The notes: a model not told the origin generated them from the sequence alone. A stretch of DNA of 64,000 nucleotides from Mucilaginibacter sp. SMC90 (GCF_022811725.1 NZ_CP094527.1:6510001-6574000), one strand, 5' to 3'. Counted from the first letter of the stretch, positions 42,421 to 52,018 are shown. Made by a program: numbers and translations.

Positions 42421-42764
42421 AAATCCCCTCTCGAGAGGGTAGGAACGTGTGGTAGCAGGGGTGTGTTATACAGGCGATAAGCCGCATGTAGAATAACACG
42501 CCCCTCCACCCCTCTCAAGCTACTGTGTGTACACATCTTATAAAAAAATGTCATTTCGATAGAGCAGGGGCGGGCTGAGAGGTGGAGCGAAAGAGAAATC
42601 TTCTACATCGGACTCTACAATTATACCTGTAAAAGCAGAGCGTAGAAGATTTCTCCTCACCTCCGATGCGCAAACCCCTACCCTTGGTTCGTCGAAATGA
42701 CATTTTTTATTAATGTTAAAATTAAAAAGATGTGTACACACAGTAGCCTCTCAAGAGGGGAATC
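42421..42764. repeat. Composite nested palindromic element, copy 2 (inverted)
   Basis: The reverse complement of this stretch follows copy 1 (30412-30760) closely: the inner family A element (42542-42708) and both flanking GTGTGTACACATCTT arms differ at only about four positions that I can count, while the far hairpin (42430-42500) has diverged. Ends are CCCCTCTCGAGAGG and CCTCTCAAGAGGGGA. Non-coding; open frames across it are artefacts. Confidence 0.85.
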
Positions 42765-42784
42765 ACACACTCCCACGCTTTTGA

Positions 42785-42930
42785 TGAAGTTTTTTAACAT
42801 CCACAGCCCAAGTTATCCCTTTTTTGGCGCAAGACTTGTGTGCTGGCCGGTGCCGGGTTGACTTGTGACTCCGCAGCCCAAGTTATCCAACACTCTTTAG
42901 TCATCCCACAAAACTTGAGCTAAGACAATG
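42785..42930. repeat. Repeat pieces with GGCGCAAGACTTGTG (family E2)
   Basis: Contains two copies of CAGCCCAAGTTATCC (about 42808 and 42877) and the string GGCGCAAGACTTGTGTGCTGG, related to the direct repeats GGCGCAAGTCTTGTGGGCTGG at 54536 and 54597. The element is degenerate. With the terminators and the composite element it fills the 722-base gap between kup and amtB. Confidence 0.5.
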
Positions 42931-42950
42931 CTGTATTTTTGCTTTAAAGC

Positions 42951-42978
42951 AAAAAACCCAGCCTTGCGGGCCGGGAGT
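42951..42978 (-). terminator. Terminator after amtB
   Basis: On the minus strand CCCGGCCCGCAAGGCTGGG forms a GC-rich hairpin followed by TTTTTTGC, about 35 bases past the amtB stop codon. Confidence 0.85.
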
Positions 42979-43013
42979 TTCATCAGGTTTATTGGATTGG
43001 TTGGAAAATGGGA

Positions 43014-44321
43014 TTATAATTTTTCGCCATGCTGACTAATGTCAAGGCCCTGCTCCTCTTCTTCTGCAGAAACCCTTAATGGTGAAATCATATCGGTGAT
43101 CTTCAATAAAAGCAGTGATCCAAAAAAGGCGAATACCGACACGCACACCAATGCTACCAATTGCACAAGGAACAAATGTGTTTCGCCGAAAAACAAACCG
43201 TTACCGGTTGTATTATTAGGGTTTACATGCTGGCTGGCAAATACACCGGTCAACAGCATACCAACCATACCACCTACGCCATGGCAAGGGAATACGTCAA
43301 GCGTGTCATCAATTGAAGTACGGGTACGCCATTCAACAACCAGGTTACTTATTACGGCCGATATGATACCGATAGCCAGCGAGTGCGGCACGGATACAAA
43401 GCCTGCAGCAGGCGTAATAGCCACCAAGCCAACCACAGCACCTATACATGTACCCATTGCCGATGGCTTGCGGCCAAGCAGCATATCAAAAAAGATCCAG
43501 GTAACACCCGCAGCAGCAGAAGCTGTAGTACTGGTTGCCAAAGCTGTAACCGCCAAAGCATTAGCGCCAAAAGCAGAACCTGCATTGAAACCGAACCAAC
43601 CGAACCATAGCAACCCGGTGCCTATCATGACATAAGTGATACGGGCAGGAGCATGATTAGCTTCGTTACGGCGTTTCAGATATAAGGCCGATGCTAAAGC
43701 AGCCCATCCGGCAGACATGTGAACTACCGTACCGCCGGCAAAGTCAAGCACACCAAACCTGGCCAGTATGCCGTCAGGGTGCCATGTACAATGCGCCAAT
43801 GGCGAGAATATGAAAATAGAGAACAGTACCAGGAAGATAATGTATGAATTAAAACGGATCCGCTCGGCAAATGCACCGGTAATAAGTGCCGGGGTAATAA
43901 TGGCAAATTTTAACTGGTACATAGCAAATAACAGCAAGGGAATGGTTGGTGCGGCTTTCCAGGTTGCGTTGCCCAGCATACCCTTCATCATAAAATAGGT
44001 TGACGGATTACCGATAACGCCGTAAAAGCTATCGCCAAAAGCAAGGCTAAAACCGAAGATGCCCCACATTACTGTAATGATCACCATACAAACAATGCTT
44101 TGCAGCATGGTGGATATCACATTCTTTTTATTAACCATACCCCCGTAAAAGAACGCGAGTCCGGGCGTCATGATCAAAACAAGCGCCGTCGACATCAGCA
44201 TCCAGGCAATATCACCCGTATTAAAGTTAGGATGACCGGAATTTTTAAAATCAACCGATGGAAAAATAAAAGTAAGTGAAAGTATGATTAAGATCAGGAT
44301 AAAAGGGAAATACCTCTTCAT
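43014..44321 (-). CDS. amtB: Ammonium transporter, Amt family
   Basis: A 435-residue channel-like transporter for ammonium. The extra N-terminal hydrophobic segment (KRYFPFILILIILSLTFIF) may be a signal peptide or first helix. The paired pore histidines appear in GTVVHMSAGWAAL and FPCHGVGGMVGMLLTG; MTPGLAFFYGGMVNKKNVIS and HCTWHPDGILARFGVLDFAGG are also conserved. A short cytoplasmic tail ends in EEEQGLDISQHGEKL. No PII (glnB/glnK) gene is adjacent within the window, unlike the usual pairing. Confidence 0.95.
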   Translation of the reverse strand: MKRYFPFILILIILSLTFIFPSVDFKNSGHPNFNTGDIAWMLMSTALVLIMTPGLAFFYGGMVNKKNVISTMLQSIVCMVIITVMWGIFGFSLAFGDSFYGVIGNPSTYFMMKGMLGNATWKAAPTIPLLLFAMYQLKFAIITPALITGAFAERIRFNSYIIFLVLFSIFIFSPLAHCTWHPDGILARFGVLDFAGGTVVHMSAGWAALASALYLKRRNEANHAPARITYVMIGTGLLWFGWFGFNAGSAFGANALAVTALATSTTASAAAGVTWIFFDMLLGRKPSAMGTCIGAVVGLVAITPAAGFVSVPHSLAIGIISAVISNLVVEWRTRTSIDDTLDVFPCHGVGGMVGMLLTGVFASQHVNPNNTTGNGLFFGETHLFLVQLVALVCVSVFAFFGSLLLLKITDMISPLRVSAEEEEQGLDISQHGEKL

Positions 44322-44416
44322 GTATTTAGAAAAAATATGTTTTAAATCGGCATGAAAGGTAGTGTTTTTTCTAAAAACAAAAGAAATTAATTGATTTTTG
44401 TTTGAAAAAATACCAA

Positions 44417-45910
44417 CTAAAGAAATTTCAGGATATAATTTGGGAAAATACCTAATAAAACGAGCAGAAAACTAACTATAATAGCTAAAATTAGTAAATT
44501 ATAAGACCGTTCGTCAGCAACTTCAGCGTTTTCTGTTCTTTTCAGAAATAAATACAATGGGATTTTGAGGTAATAAAACAAAGATACTACTGTGGTTAAT
44601 GCGCCGGTTATCATCAAAACCAGTAACCAAATGCTATGAGTTTGCTCATAAGTACTATAAACTGCCGAAAACACGAATAATTTACCGGTAAAACCCGCAG
44701 TAACTGGAATTCCGGTAAGAGAAATGAGTATAATTACAAAACAAACCGAAGCTGCAGGGTATTTTAAGCCCAAACCTTTATAATTTTCAACCTCTTCGGC
44801 ATTAACAGCATTACTAAAATAGGATGCAAGCGCCAAAGCCCCAATATTTGCTAAAGCGTACACCGCCAGGTAATAGGTAAGTGACGATAATCCCTGCACA
44901 TTAAAGGTAACAACAGCCATTAAAGCAAAACCAGTGTGGCCAATACTTGAATATGCCAGGATCCTTTTTACATTGCTTTGTAAAACGGCAGCAAAGTTAC
45001 CGGCTATCATGGTGATGATACCAATGGCCGATAAAATTATACCAAAATCAATCCCTTTCCAACTTGCCGAAAACAGGAATAACGGCATCACATTTACAAG
45101 CAAAGCAAATGCGGCTATTTTAGGCACAGTTGAAAGATACGCAGTAACAGGTGTGGGTGCGCCCTGGTAAACATCGGGCACCCAGAAATGCATGGGCACA
45201 AATGATAATTTAAAGCCTATGCCTGTCAATACCAATACCAAGGCAAACGAAACGCTCACTGCATTCACATTTGGCAACTGTGCTACGATGTTCAACAGAT
45301 CAAGCGAGCCACCAAAGCCATATAGTAACGAAATACCGTACAGCATAACAGCGGACGATGCCGCGCCGAACAGCACGTATTTTAAACCGGCTTCCGTACT
45401 TAAAGCAGTTTCTGAGCGGTAAGCCACCATCAGGTATGATGCTACCGATACCATCTCGATAGCAAGATAAACCGACAGCAGGTTGATGGCCATTGTCATT
45501 AAATGCAACCCTAAAACAGAGGCGATGGAAATGGTATACAAATCAGATAAACTTTTCGGATGCGCCTTCAGCTTATCATCCCAGGTAAAATTCAGTAACA
45601 GGATGAATGATAGCAGATCGATAATGACCTTGAAGAACACCGCCGATCTGCGCAGCAGTAACATGCTGCCGAAAATAACATGATCGCCGTCAAGGATGAG
45701 GGCCACCTGCTGCAGGTCTTTAAATAACACCAACAGCAAGCCTGCACAGGCTACTATTTTACAAAGCTTTACAGATCTGCGTCCAAATATCAGGTCGGTT
45801 GTCAGCACCACTAAAAACAGCACGGTTAAATAAATTTCGGGCATGAAATAGGGTATACTGCCAAAAACATTGGTTAACTGAGCTGATATATGGGGGAGCA
45901 GATCGTGCAT
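44417..45910 (-). CDS. nuoN: NADH-quinone oxidoreductase subunit N
   Basis: A 497-residue proton-pumping antiporter-like subunit of complex I with about 14 hydrophobic segments. AIEMVSVASYLMVAY with its helix Glu and GFKLSFVPMHFWVPDVYQGAPTPVTAYLSTVPK with conserved Lys, His and Pro residues are typical. ILAYSSIGHTGF is the broken-helix region. It is the last of the nuo genes and is separated from nuoM by the MuiA-like gene. The ATG at 45910 fits; seven bases separate it from the preceding stop codon. Confidence 0.95.
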   Translation of the reverse strand: MHDLLPHISAQLTNVFGSIPYFMPEIYLTVLFLVVLTTDLIFGRRSVKLCKIVACAGLLLVLFKDLQQVALILDGDHVIFGSMLLLRRSAVFFKVIIDLLSFILLLNFTWDDKLKAHPKSLSDLYTISIASVLGLHLMTMAINLLSVYLAIEMVSVASYLMVAYRSETALSTEAGLKYVLFGAASSAVMLYGISLLYGFGGSLDLLNIVAQLPNVNAVSVSFALVLVLTGIGFKLSFVPMHFWVPDVYQGAPTPVTAYLSTVPKIAAFALLVNVMPLFLFSASWKGIDFGIILSAIGIITMIAGNFAAVLQSNVKRILAYSSIGHTGFALMAVVTFNVQGLSSLTYYLAVYALANIGALALASYFSNAVNAEEVENYKGLGLKYPAASVCFVIILISLTGIPVTAGFTGKLFVFSAVYSTYEQTHSIWLLVLMITGALTTVVSLFYYLKIPLYLFLKRTENAEVADERSYNLLILAIIVSFLLVLLGIFPNYILKFL

Positions 45911-45917
45911 TTATATT

Positions 45918-47777
45918 TTATTGTACTATTACTGTTTGATTTTTTGGGTACTTAACCTGGTATTTCAATTTCACCTTCTTTTCATCGAGCGAATTTAAAA
46001 CGAATTTCCATGAAACTTTGCCTGTTGTTGCATCGGGTTTCGCCCCTGATGTTTCCTGGGCCTCTACTTCAATATCTTTATTTTGCGAAACCGGCACCTG
46101 GTCTTCAACCAACAAGTTAACCGGCTGGCTTTTCCGGTTTTTTATATCGATGAGCCAATTGCGGATTTCCTTTTGGTTTGAACCTGATGATTGCCTCATG
46201 GCCAAACCCTTTTCCATTGTACGGGTAACAATGATGTTCTTATCGGTACCTAAAGACAGGTTTAGCGTATCTGTAGTGGCATCGGTATTAATAAGCGATT
46301 TACCGATATAAGTACCTTCAAAAAACAGGTTAGCCTCGCCAGACAGGAAACTATATTTGTTCCAGTTGGTAAGCTGCGCGGTAAGGAACACATCGGTACT
46401 TAATTTAGGTGCTACGTAATACTGGTAGGTAGCATCAATATTATACTGGCTTATTTCAACCGCATATTGCTTGCCATCGCTTAGCACAGTATAGGGATTG
46501 GCAATGTTAAATTCAATATTGGTTTGGTTCTCTTCTTTTTTAACTTCGATAGGAACTGTATTAACCAAAGCCTTCTGCCTTATTACAGAAACAGCTCCCG
46601 TACTTGCTCTTTTTTCTTCTGACGAACCATAGCCCACCGCAACAACTTCGTTCAACTGGCTTGAAGATGGTTTTAGCCCCACATTGATCATGGGCGCGTT
46701 AGCCTGCCTCTCTAAAGTTTCAAATCCTATAAAACTATAGGTAAGCACAGCATTGGCATTTGGCAGTTGAATGCTGTAGTTTCCTCCCACATCGCTTACC
46801 GTCCCTATCGAGGTTCCTTTTACCCTGATGCTTACGCCAGGCAAGGGTTGATTACTGTTTTCTTCATATACCCTACCCATCACCTTTGTTATAGCAGCAG
46901 TACCCGAATAATACATACCAAAGTTAAGGTAAGCAGGTGTAAGCTCGGGCTTGGCCCCATTTACTGTAGGATTACCTGTTGATAAGGCAAGTTTGGCGCT
47001 TTTCCAGTCCTCGCCTGTTTTTTGCGATACATTGGCCTTATAAACAATGGTTATTGGACTGTTTACGTTTTTAGCACGGATATCATAAGTAGGGAACCAG
47101 CTTGCATCACGCACTAAATAACTCAAAGTAAAATTTGCCTGCAATGCTGTTTTTGAAGATACTGTTACCAAAACATTGCTTGTTGTTTTAGCGCCTGCCC
47201 TGTTAATTTCCGCAATTTGCTTGTCATATCCCTGCAGTTCGTCGTTAAGCAAATCAATCTGATCGTTAACCACCTGCTGGTTTTTCTTGATCTCATTTAA
47301 ACGGGCTGTCTGAAAATCGAGTGTCTGTTTCAGTTTAACAGGATCAAGGGCAACGTTTGTTCCATTACTTACCGGGTTTTTGGCCAAGGTATTGGCCTCT
47401 TCCTGATAAATAGAAAGCATATTATTTTGCAGCGCTATCTTATTCCTTACCAACTTTTCTTTCGCCTCTATAGCCTGTATATTTTTTTGCCTGATCTCGT
47501 TATCGGCAAAATCAAGTTCGTGATTAACCGAAAGAATGGTAAAATCGCCGCCGGCATTTACCTGGATACTTTGCACATCAATACCCGGCGACAGGTTTTC
47601 AAAAACCAATGTTGATGTACCGGGAGTAATATTCACCAGCGCGGTACGGCTTACCTGCGCCCCATTTAAAAACACGGTTACTTTTTGAACTTTTGAGGCT
47701 ACTTTTTGCCCATCGTTAGCCCTGGTTACTGCAGCAATAAAAATTAATGCTGCGGCAATAGATAATTTTTTAAACAT
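45918..47777 (-). CDS. MuiA/DUF4139-type envelope protein with a SusC-like insert
   Basis: 619 residues from the ATG at 47777, which gives a clean signal peptide (FKKLSIAAALIFIAAVTRA). The N-terminal domain (about 25-90) is DUF4140-like (KVTVFLNGAQVSRTA), followed by a coiled coil (95-195) and a DUF4139 part (205-290 and 410-619: YLVRDASWFPTYDIRAKN, RNWLIDIKNRKSQPVNLLVEDQVPVS). Residues about 299-370 are a carboxypeptidase-regulatory-like domain (GRVYEENSNQPLPGVSIRVK), and 375-400 (LNEVVAVGYGSS..STGAVSVI) copies the start of a SusC-type receptor. It lies between nuoM and nuoN on the same strand with tight spacing. Its role is unknown. Confidence 0.8.
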   Translation of the reverse strand: MFKKLSIAAALIFIAAVTRANDGQKVASKVQKVTVFLNGAQVSRTALVNITPGTSTLVFENLSPGIDVQSIQVNAGGDFTILSVNHELDFADNEIRQKNIQAIEAKEKLVRNKIALQNNMLSIYQEEANTLAKNPVSNGTNVALDPVKLKQTLDFQTARLNEIKKNQQVVNDQIDLLNDELQGYDKQIAEINRAGAKTTSNVLVTVSSKTALQANFTLSYLVRDASWFPTYDIRAKNVNSPITIVYKANVSQKTGEDWKSAKLALSTGNPTVNGAKPELTPAYLNFGMYYSGTAAITKVMGRVYEENSNQPLPGVSIRVKGTSIGTVSDVGGNYSIQLPNANAVLTYSFIGFETLERQANAPMINVGLKPSSSQLNEVVAVGYGSSEEKRASTGAVSVIRQKALVNTVPIEVKKEENQTNIEFNIANPYTVLSDGKQYAVEISQYNIDATYQYYVAPKLSTDVFLTAQLTNWNKYSFLSGEANLFFEGTYIGKSLINTDATTDTLNLSLGTDKNIIVTRTMEKGLAMRQSSGSNQKEIRNWLIDIKNRKSQPVNLLVEDQVPVSQNKDIEVEAQETSGAKPDATTGKVSWKFVLNSLDEKKVKLKYQVKYPKNQTVIVQ

Positions 47778-47905
47778 AATTCCTTCGGTTAAATACATAC
47801 CATCTGTTATTTCTCCGGTGCCCGGGTTGCCGGGGGCAGCGTAAATAAAAGATGCAGGGGTATGCACTTTTCCATAAATGAATTTATGTTGAAACACGAT
47901 TTATT

Positions 47906-49510
47906 TTATTTAGCCTGTAAATACTGTATCAGTGCCAATACCGAATCATTGATCTTATCAAAAACCAGCCCCGGCATTATACCTAAAGCCAACGCAGCAA
48001 GGGCCAGCGGGGCAAGTGTCAGTTTTTCGCGAAGGTTCAGGTCGGTAAGGGCTATTTTCCAAACTTCGCCGCCTTTTAATGATACTTTGCCAAAAAACAT
48101 GCGTTGCAGTGTCCAAAGGAAATAGGCCGCACTAAGCAGGATCCCTATAGAACCGCAAATAGCCATCCAGTATGGCAGCAAGCCGTTTGCCGTTGCCGAT
48201 TTAAATGTACCCGTAAGCGTAAATGCTTCGGCCACAAAAGCCGAAAAACCCGGCAAACCTAACGACGCAAAAAAGGCGATCATTACAAAGGCGGTATACT
48301 TTGGCATATGTGTACCTAATCCGCGGAAATGATAGATATCTCTGTCATGCACGCGGTTGTAAACCACACCTACCAAAAAGAACAACATTGACGATAAAAA
48401 GCCGTGACTTACCATCTGCATCACGGCACCACTTACGCCTTCGGCAGTTTGCGAGGCAATGCCCAGCAGTACAAAACCCATATGTGATACCGACGAATAA
48501 GCGATCATCCTTTTCAGGTCGCGCTGGGCCAGTGCATTGCATGCACCATATAATATCGAAACAACACCTATAAGGCCAAGCCAGAAAGCACCCGATGTAG
48601 CTATCTCCGGGAAAATCCCCAGGCAGATCCTGATGATTCCGTAGCCACCTATTTTAAGCAGCACGCCGGCCAGGATAATGGATACCGGCGTTGGTGCCTC
48701 TACGTGGGCATCGGGCAGCCAGGTGTGCAATGGCACAACCGGCACTTTAATAGCAAAGGCGATGAACAGCACCACAAAACCAACCGTACGCGCGGGCATA
48801 CCCAATATGGTTTGATGTGCCGCTACAGAAAATACCGACCCCGCAGTGTAATTGGCCGGGTTCATCATCTGGATAATATTAAAAGTATGGCTGCCTGTTG
48901 CCGGGTCGCTCACCGAAAGGTATAAGCCAACCATCACCAATAACATAAACACCGAACCAAACAGCGTATACAGGAAAAACTTGATAGCAGCATATTCCCG
49001 GCGTACACCACCCCACATCCCTATCAGGAAATAAAGCGGCAATAACATCAGCTCATAAAACAGGTAAAATAAAAAGAAATCCAACGCGCAGAATACGCCC
49101 ATCACAGCCATATCCAGCAGCAGGAACAACAGGAAGAACCCTTTCAGGTTACTCTTGATCTCCCAGGAAGCCAGCGTAGCCACCACCATTACCAATGCCG
49201 ACATCACCAGCATCGTTACCGAAATGCCATCTATCCCAACAAAATAATCTATCTGCAGCTTACCCATGCTGCCAAGGTTAAGGCCTATCCATGGTAGTTT
49301 CTGTACAAACTGGAACTGGTTTTCATGGTTGATACCCGCTGTGGCCGCGCCTGTTTTAAAATTAAGGTATATATATATACTTATACCCAACTGCAAAAGT
49401 GTAGCCAGCAGGGTAATATATTTAAAACTTCCCCGAACCGACGATGGCAGCAATACGATCACCAACGCAAACAGTACCGGTATAAATATAAGTAGGGTTA
49501 ACAGGTTCAT
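47906..49510 (-). CDS. nuoM: NADH-quinone oxidoreductase subunit M
   Basis: A 534-residue membrane subunit of complex I with about 14 helices. FYELMLLPLYFLIGMWGG carries the key helix Glu, FAIKVPVVPLHTWLPDAHVEAPTPVSIILAGVLLKIGGYG holds the pump Lys and His residues, and MIAYSSVSHMGFVLLG is the broken-helix segment. It begins five bases after nuoL ends. The MuiA-like gene follows after 128 bases, and then nuoN. Confidence 0.96.
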   Translation of the reverse strand: MNLLTLLIFIPVLFALVIVLLPSSVRGSFKYITLLATLLQLGISIYIYLNFKTGAATAGINHENQFQFVQKLPWIGLNLGSMGKLQIDYFVGIDGISVTMLVMSALVMVVATLASWEIKSNLKGFFLLFLLLDMAVMGVFCALDFFLFYLFYELMLLPLYFLIGMWGGVRREYAAIKFFLYTLFGSVFMLLVMVGLYLSVSDPATGSHTFNIIQMMNPANYTAGSVFSVAAHQTILGMPARTVGFVVLFIAFAIKVPVVPLHTWLPDAHVEAPTPVSIILAGVLLKIGGYGIIRICLGIFPEIATSGAFWLGLIGVVSILYGACNALAQRDLKRMIAYSSVSHMGFVLLGIASQTAEGVSGAVMQMVSHGFLSSMLFFLVGVVYNRVHDRDIYHFRGLGTHMPKYTAFVMIAFFASLGLPGFSAFVAEAFTLTGTFKSATANGLLPYWMAICGSIGILLSAAYFLWTLQRMFFGKVSLKGGEVWKIALTDLNLREKLTLAPLALAALALGIMPGLVFDKINDSVLALIQYLQAK

Positions 49511-49515
49511 TAAAT

Positions 49516-51573
49516 TCAGATCAGTATTTTTAAAATAAAGAGTACCAGCACAATGAGCAGCATACTATACAAATAATACTGCACCTTACCGTTTTGAAAT
49601 TTACGTGCAAAATTGCCAATACTTTGCACTAATGCGGCCATCAAATGCAAAAATCCGTCGACAATATATTTATCGCTCCATGCCGTTAAGCTTGCTACCA
49701 TGCGGCTTATACGTTCAATTATATGGATCAGTCCGTCAATGATATTTCTATCAAACCAAAAACAGGTTTTACCCAACCCAAGTATAGGCTTTACAATTGC
49801 TTTTTTATAGATCTTGTCCAGATACCATTGATTATAAGATAAACGGTACAGGAAACCCGTTTGCGGAAACGAGAAAGTATTTTGTTTTACGTAGATGGCG
49901 TAAGCAGAGTACATTACAAACACGCTCAATATATTCACCCCTATCGGGATTATGGTATGATAAATATTTTCGCGGGCCAGGAAGTCGGCAGGCTTTAAAC
50001 TCTCAAACAGCCATGCTTTTTCATAGAAGAATGGGTTAAGCGAAAACAGCGGGAACAAACTGCAAACCGCCAGCAGGATCAACGGCAGCTTATATTGCCA
50101 GCCACCATCGCTAATATGGAATTTTATTTGAGGGTTACTTTTCAGCAAACGAAACTCGCCGAAAAAAACTTTTACAATAAGCCTTGATACATAAAAAGCG
50201 GTAAGCCAGCTGGTAAATAAAGCACCTGCGGGGATCAGTTTAAGCCATGCGCTTCGGCCTTCGCTCCATTCAAATGCCTGGATCAGGATCCCATCTTTTG
50301 ACAGGTAGCCCGATGTAAGCGGAATACCGATTAGCGCCAGCGAACCAACAACCGCAACAATAAACGTAACCGGCAGCTTTTTACGCAAACCGCCCATATG
50401 CAGGATATTCTGCGGATCGATATCCAGATCATTCTCTTCCTTAATGTGCTGCATCTCGTGAATCACAACGCCCGCCACCAAAAACAGCAAACACTTAAAA
50501 AAAGCATGCGTAGCCAAATGGAATAAGGATGAACCGTAAGCGCCCACCCCCATCGCCAGGATCATGTACCCCAATTGCGATATAGTAGAATAAGCAAGCA
50601 CACGTTTCAGATCGTTTTGCGTAAGCGCAATGGTAGCCGCCATAAAAGCGGTAAAGCAGCCAATGACGGCTAAAATAGTAAGCTCACTATCAGTAAACAG
50701 CGGATAAACCCTGCCCAGCAAAAACACCCCGGCAGCCACCATGGTAGCCGCGTGGATCAAGGCTGAAACAGAAGTTGGGCCCTCCATGGCATCGGGCAGC
50801 CAGGTATGCAAAGGGAATTGTGCCGATTTAGCTGCAACAGCCATAAACACGCCCAAACAGGCGATGTATTGCCAGATAGCCGGGATCTGACCTGTAGCTG
50901 AGATCCACAAACCATCATGTATAACCGATTTAAAAACGAGGTTATTAGTAATAAAAAGCTCTGCAATATCAAATGTATGGAACTGCGCAAAAATGATAAT
51001 GATGGCGCTCAGCAAGCCGATATCGCCAATGCGGTTCATGATAAAGGCCTTTTTATTGGCCTGTACAGCCTTATCCTTGGTAAACCAAAAACCGATAAGC
51101 AGGTATGAGGAAAAGCCCACCAGCTCCCAGAAAGCGTAGAACAGCACCAGGCTATCCACCACGACCAAACCCAGCATACTGAAACAAAAGAAGCTGAGAT
51201 AGGTAAAATAACGACTGTACCTGTCGTCGTGCTTCATATACGCAGTAGAGTAAATATGTACCGGCAAAGCGATCAGTGATACCAGCAGCAACATCATCAC
51301 CGAAAGATTATTAAGTAATATCCCTGCAAAAACTTTGGTGCTGCCAATGGTAAACCAAAGCGTTTGAGTATGTAATGGTTGCTGGTTCCAAACACTCGCA
51401 AATACAATAGCCGATAAAACGCACCCTATCAAAACAGCCAGTGTTGATATCCAACCCGCTACTTTGCTTTTTACAGGCAGGCAAAAGTTGATCAACGCGG
51501 CAAACAGCGGCAAAGCCACAGCTGCAATGGTGTAGCTGATAATGGTATCGGTATATGGTAACGTGTTGTTCAA
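49516..51573 (-). CDS. nuoL: NADH-quinone oxidoreductase subunit L
   Basis: The largest antiporter-like subunit of complex I, 685 residues, with the long lateral helix at the C-terminus (about 560-650). FYAFWELVGFSSYLLIGFWF, AKSAQFPLHTWLPDAMEGPTSVSALIHAATMVAAG and VLAYSTISQLGYM are the conserved pump motifs. The start is TTG at 51573: an in-frame stop codon lies directly upstream and the next ATG would remove the first helix. A family F hairpin lies in the 139-base gap to nuoK. Confidence 0.95.
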   Translation of the reverse strand: MNNTLPYTDTIISYTIAAVALPLFAALINFCLPVKSKVAGWISTLAVLIGCVLSAIVFASVWNQQPLHTQTLWFTIGSTKVFAGILLNNLSVMMLLLVSLIALPVHIYSTAYMKHDDRYSRYFTYLSFFCFSMLGLVVVDSLVLFYAFWELVGFSSYLLIGFWFTKDKAVQANKKAFIMNRIGDIGLLSAIIIIFAQFHTFDIAELFITNNLVFKSVIHDGLWISATGQIPAIWQYIACLGVFMAVAAKSAQFPLHTWLPDAMEGPTSVSALIHAATMVAAGVFLLGRVYPLFTDSELTILAVIGCFTAFMAATIALTQNDLKRVLAYSTISQLGYMILAMGVGAYGSSLFHLATHAFFKCLLFLVAGVVIHEMQHIKEENDLDIDPQNILHMGGLRKKLPVTFIVAVVGSLALIGIPLTSGYLSKDGILIQAFEWSEGRSAWLKLIPAGALFTSWLTAFYVSRLIVKVFFGEFRLLKSNPQIKFHISDGGWQYKLPLILLAVCSLFPLFSLNPFFYEKAWLFESLKPADFLARENIYHTIIPIGVNILSVFVMYSAYAIYVKQNTFSFPQTGFLYRLSYNQWYLDKIYKKAIVKPILGLGKTCFWFDRNIIDGLIHIIERISRMVASLTAWSDKYIVDGFLHLMAALVQSIGNFARKFQNGKVQYYLYSMLLIVLVLFILKILI

Positions 51574-51629
51574 TTACTTACTATCATGTTGAGTCACATA
51601 AGATGTGTCTCGCCGTTATTTTTTTTTCC

Positions 51630-51705
51630 TGTAGAGACGCATAATTGCGTCTCCGAATGTGCAAATCCGCTTGTCCTGCGCGAGACGCAATTATGCGTCT
51701 CTACA
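51630..51705. repeat. Inverted repeat, family F copy 2
   Basis: A perfect 24-base inverted repeat, left arm 51630-51653 beginning TGTAGAGACGCATAATTGCG and right arm its exact complement at 51682-51705. It lies eight bases past the nuoK stop codon, in the middle of the nuo operon, so it cannot be a full terminator if the operon is one transcript. Outer bases equal copy 1; the centre TAATT replaces TCACA in both arms. Confidence 0.88.
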
Positions 51706-51712
51706 ATTTTTT

Positions 51713-52018
51713 CTAATCCCTCAAATTTTTAATCTCATCCGGATCAATGGTTTTATATCTCCGGTAAACATTCAGGATAATAGCCAGGGCAACTGCCGTT
51801 GTAGCTGCGGCCAGCACAATAGCAAACAGGGCAAATACCTGCCCGCCATTATTTAGCTTATCATATTTACCAAAAGCTACCAGGTTTAAAATGGCAGCGT
51901 TCAGCATCAGCTCAATACCTATCAGTACTTGTATAGAGTTGCGTTTAGATACAATCATGTACATGCCAATACAAAACAGCAAGGCACCTACCAATAAAAA
52001 ATCGGTTAATGTGATCAT
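51713..52018 (-). CDS. nuoK: NADH-quinone oxidoreductase subunit K
   Basis: A three-helix subunit of 101 residues. GIELMLNAAILNLVAFG holds the conserved helix Glu, and FALFAIVLAAATTAVALAIILNVYR the second. It overlaps the end of nuoJ by four bases (ATGA), so translation is coupled. Length and order are standard. Confidence 0.96.
   Translation of the reverse strand: MITLTDFLLVGALLFCIGMYMIVSKRNSIQVLIGIELMLNAAILNLVAFGKYDKLNNGGQVFALFAIVLAAATTAVALAIILNVYRRYKTIDPDEIKNLRD

Noticed and set aside
42297..42741. Small open frames between kup and amtB
   Set aside because: They overlap the kup terminator and the second composite element; no family pattern or start signal.
30412..42764. Composite transposon with a 12-kb cargo
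   Set aside because: No transposase gene lies in the ends or the interior, and the genes between are ordinary chromosomal genes; a recombining repeat pair is a simpler view.
43039..43635. 198-codon frame opposite amtB
   Set aside because: Antisense shadow of a strongly conserved transporter; composition is Ser/Thr/Pro-rich as expected for a shadow frame.
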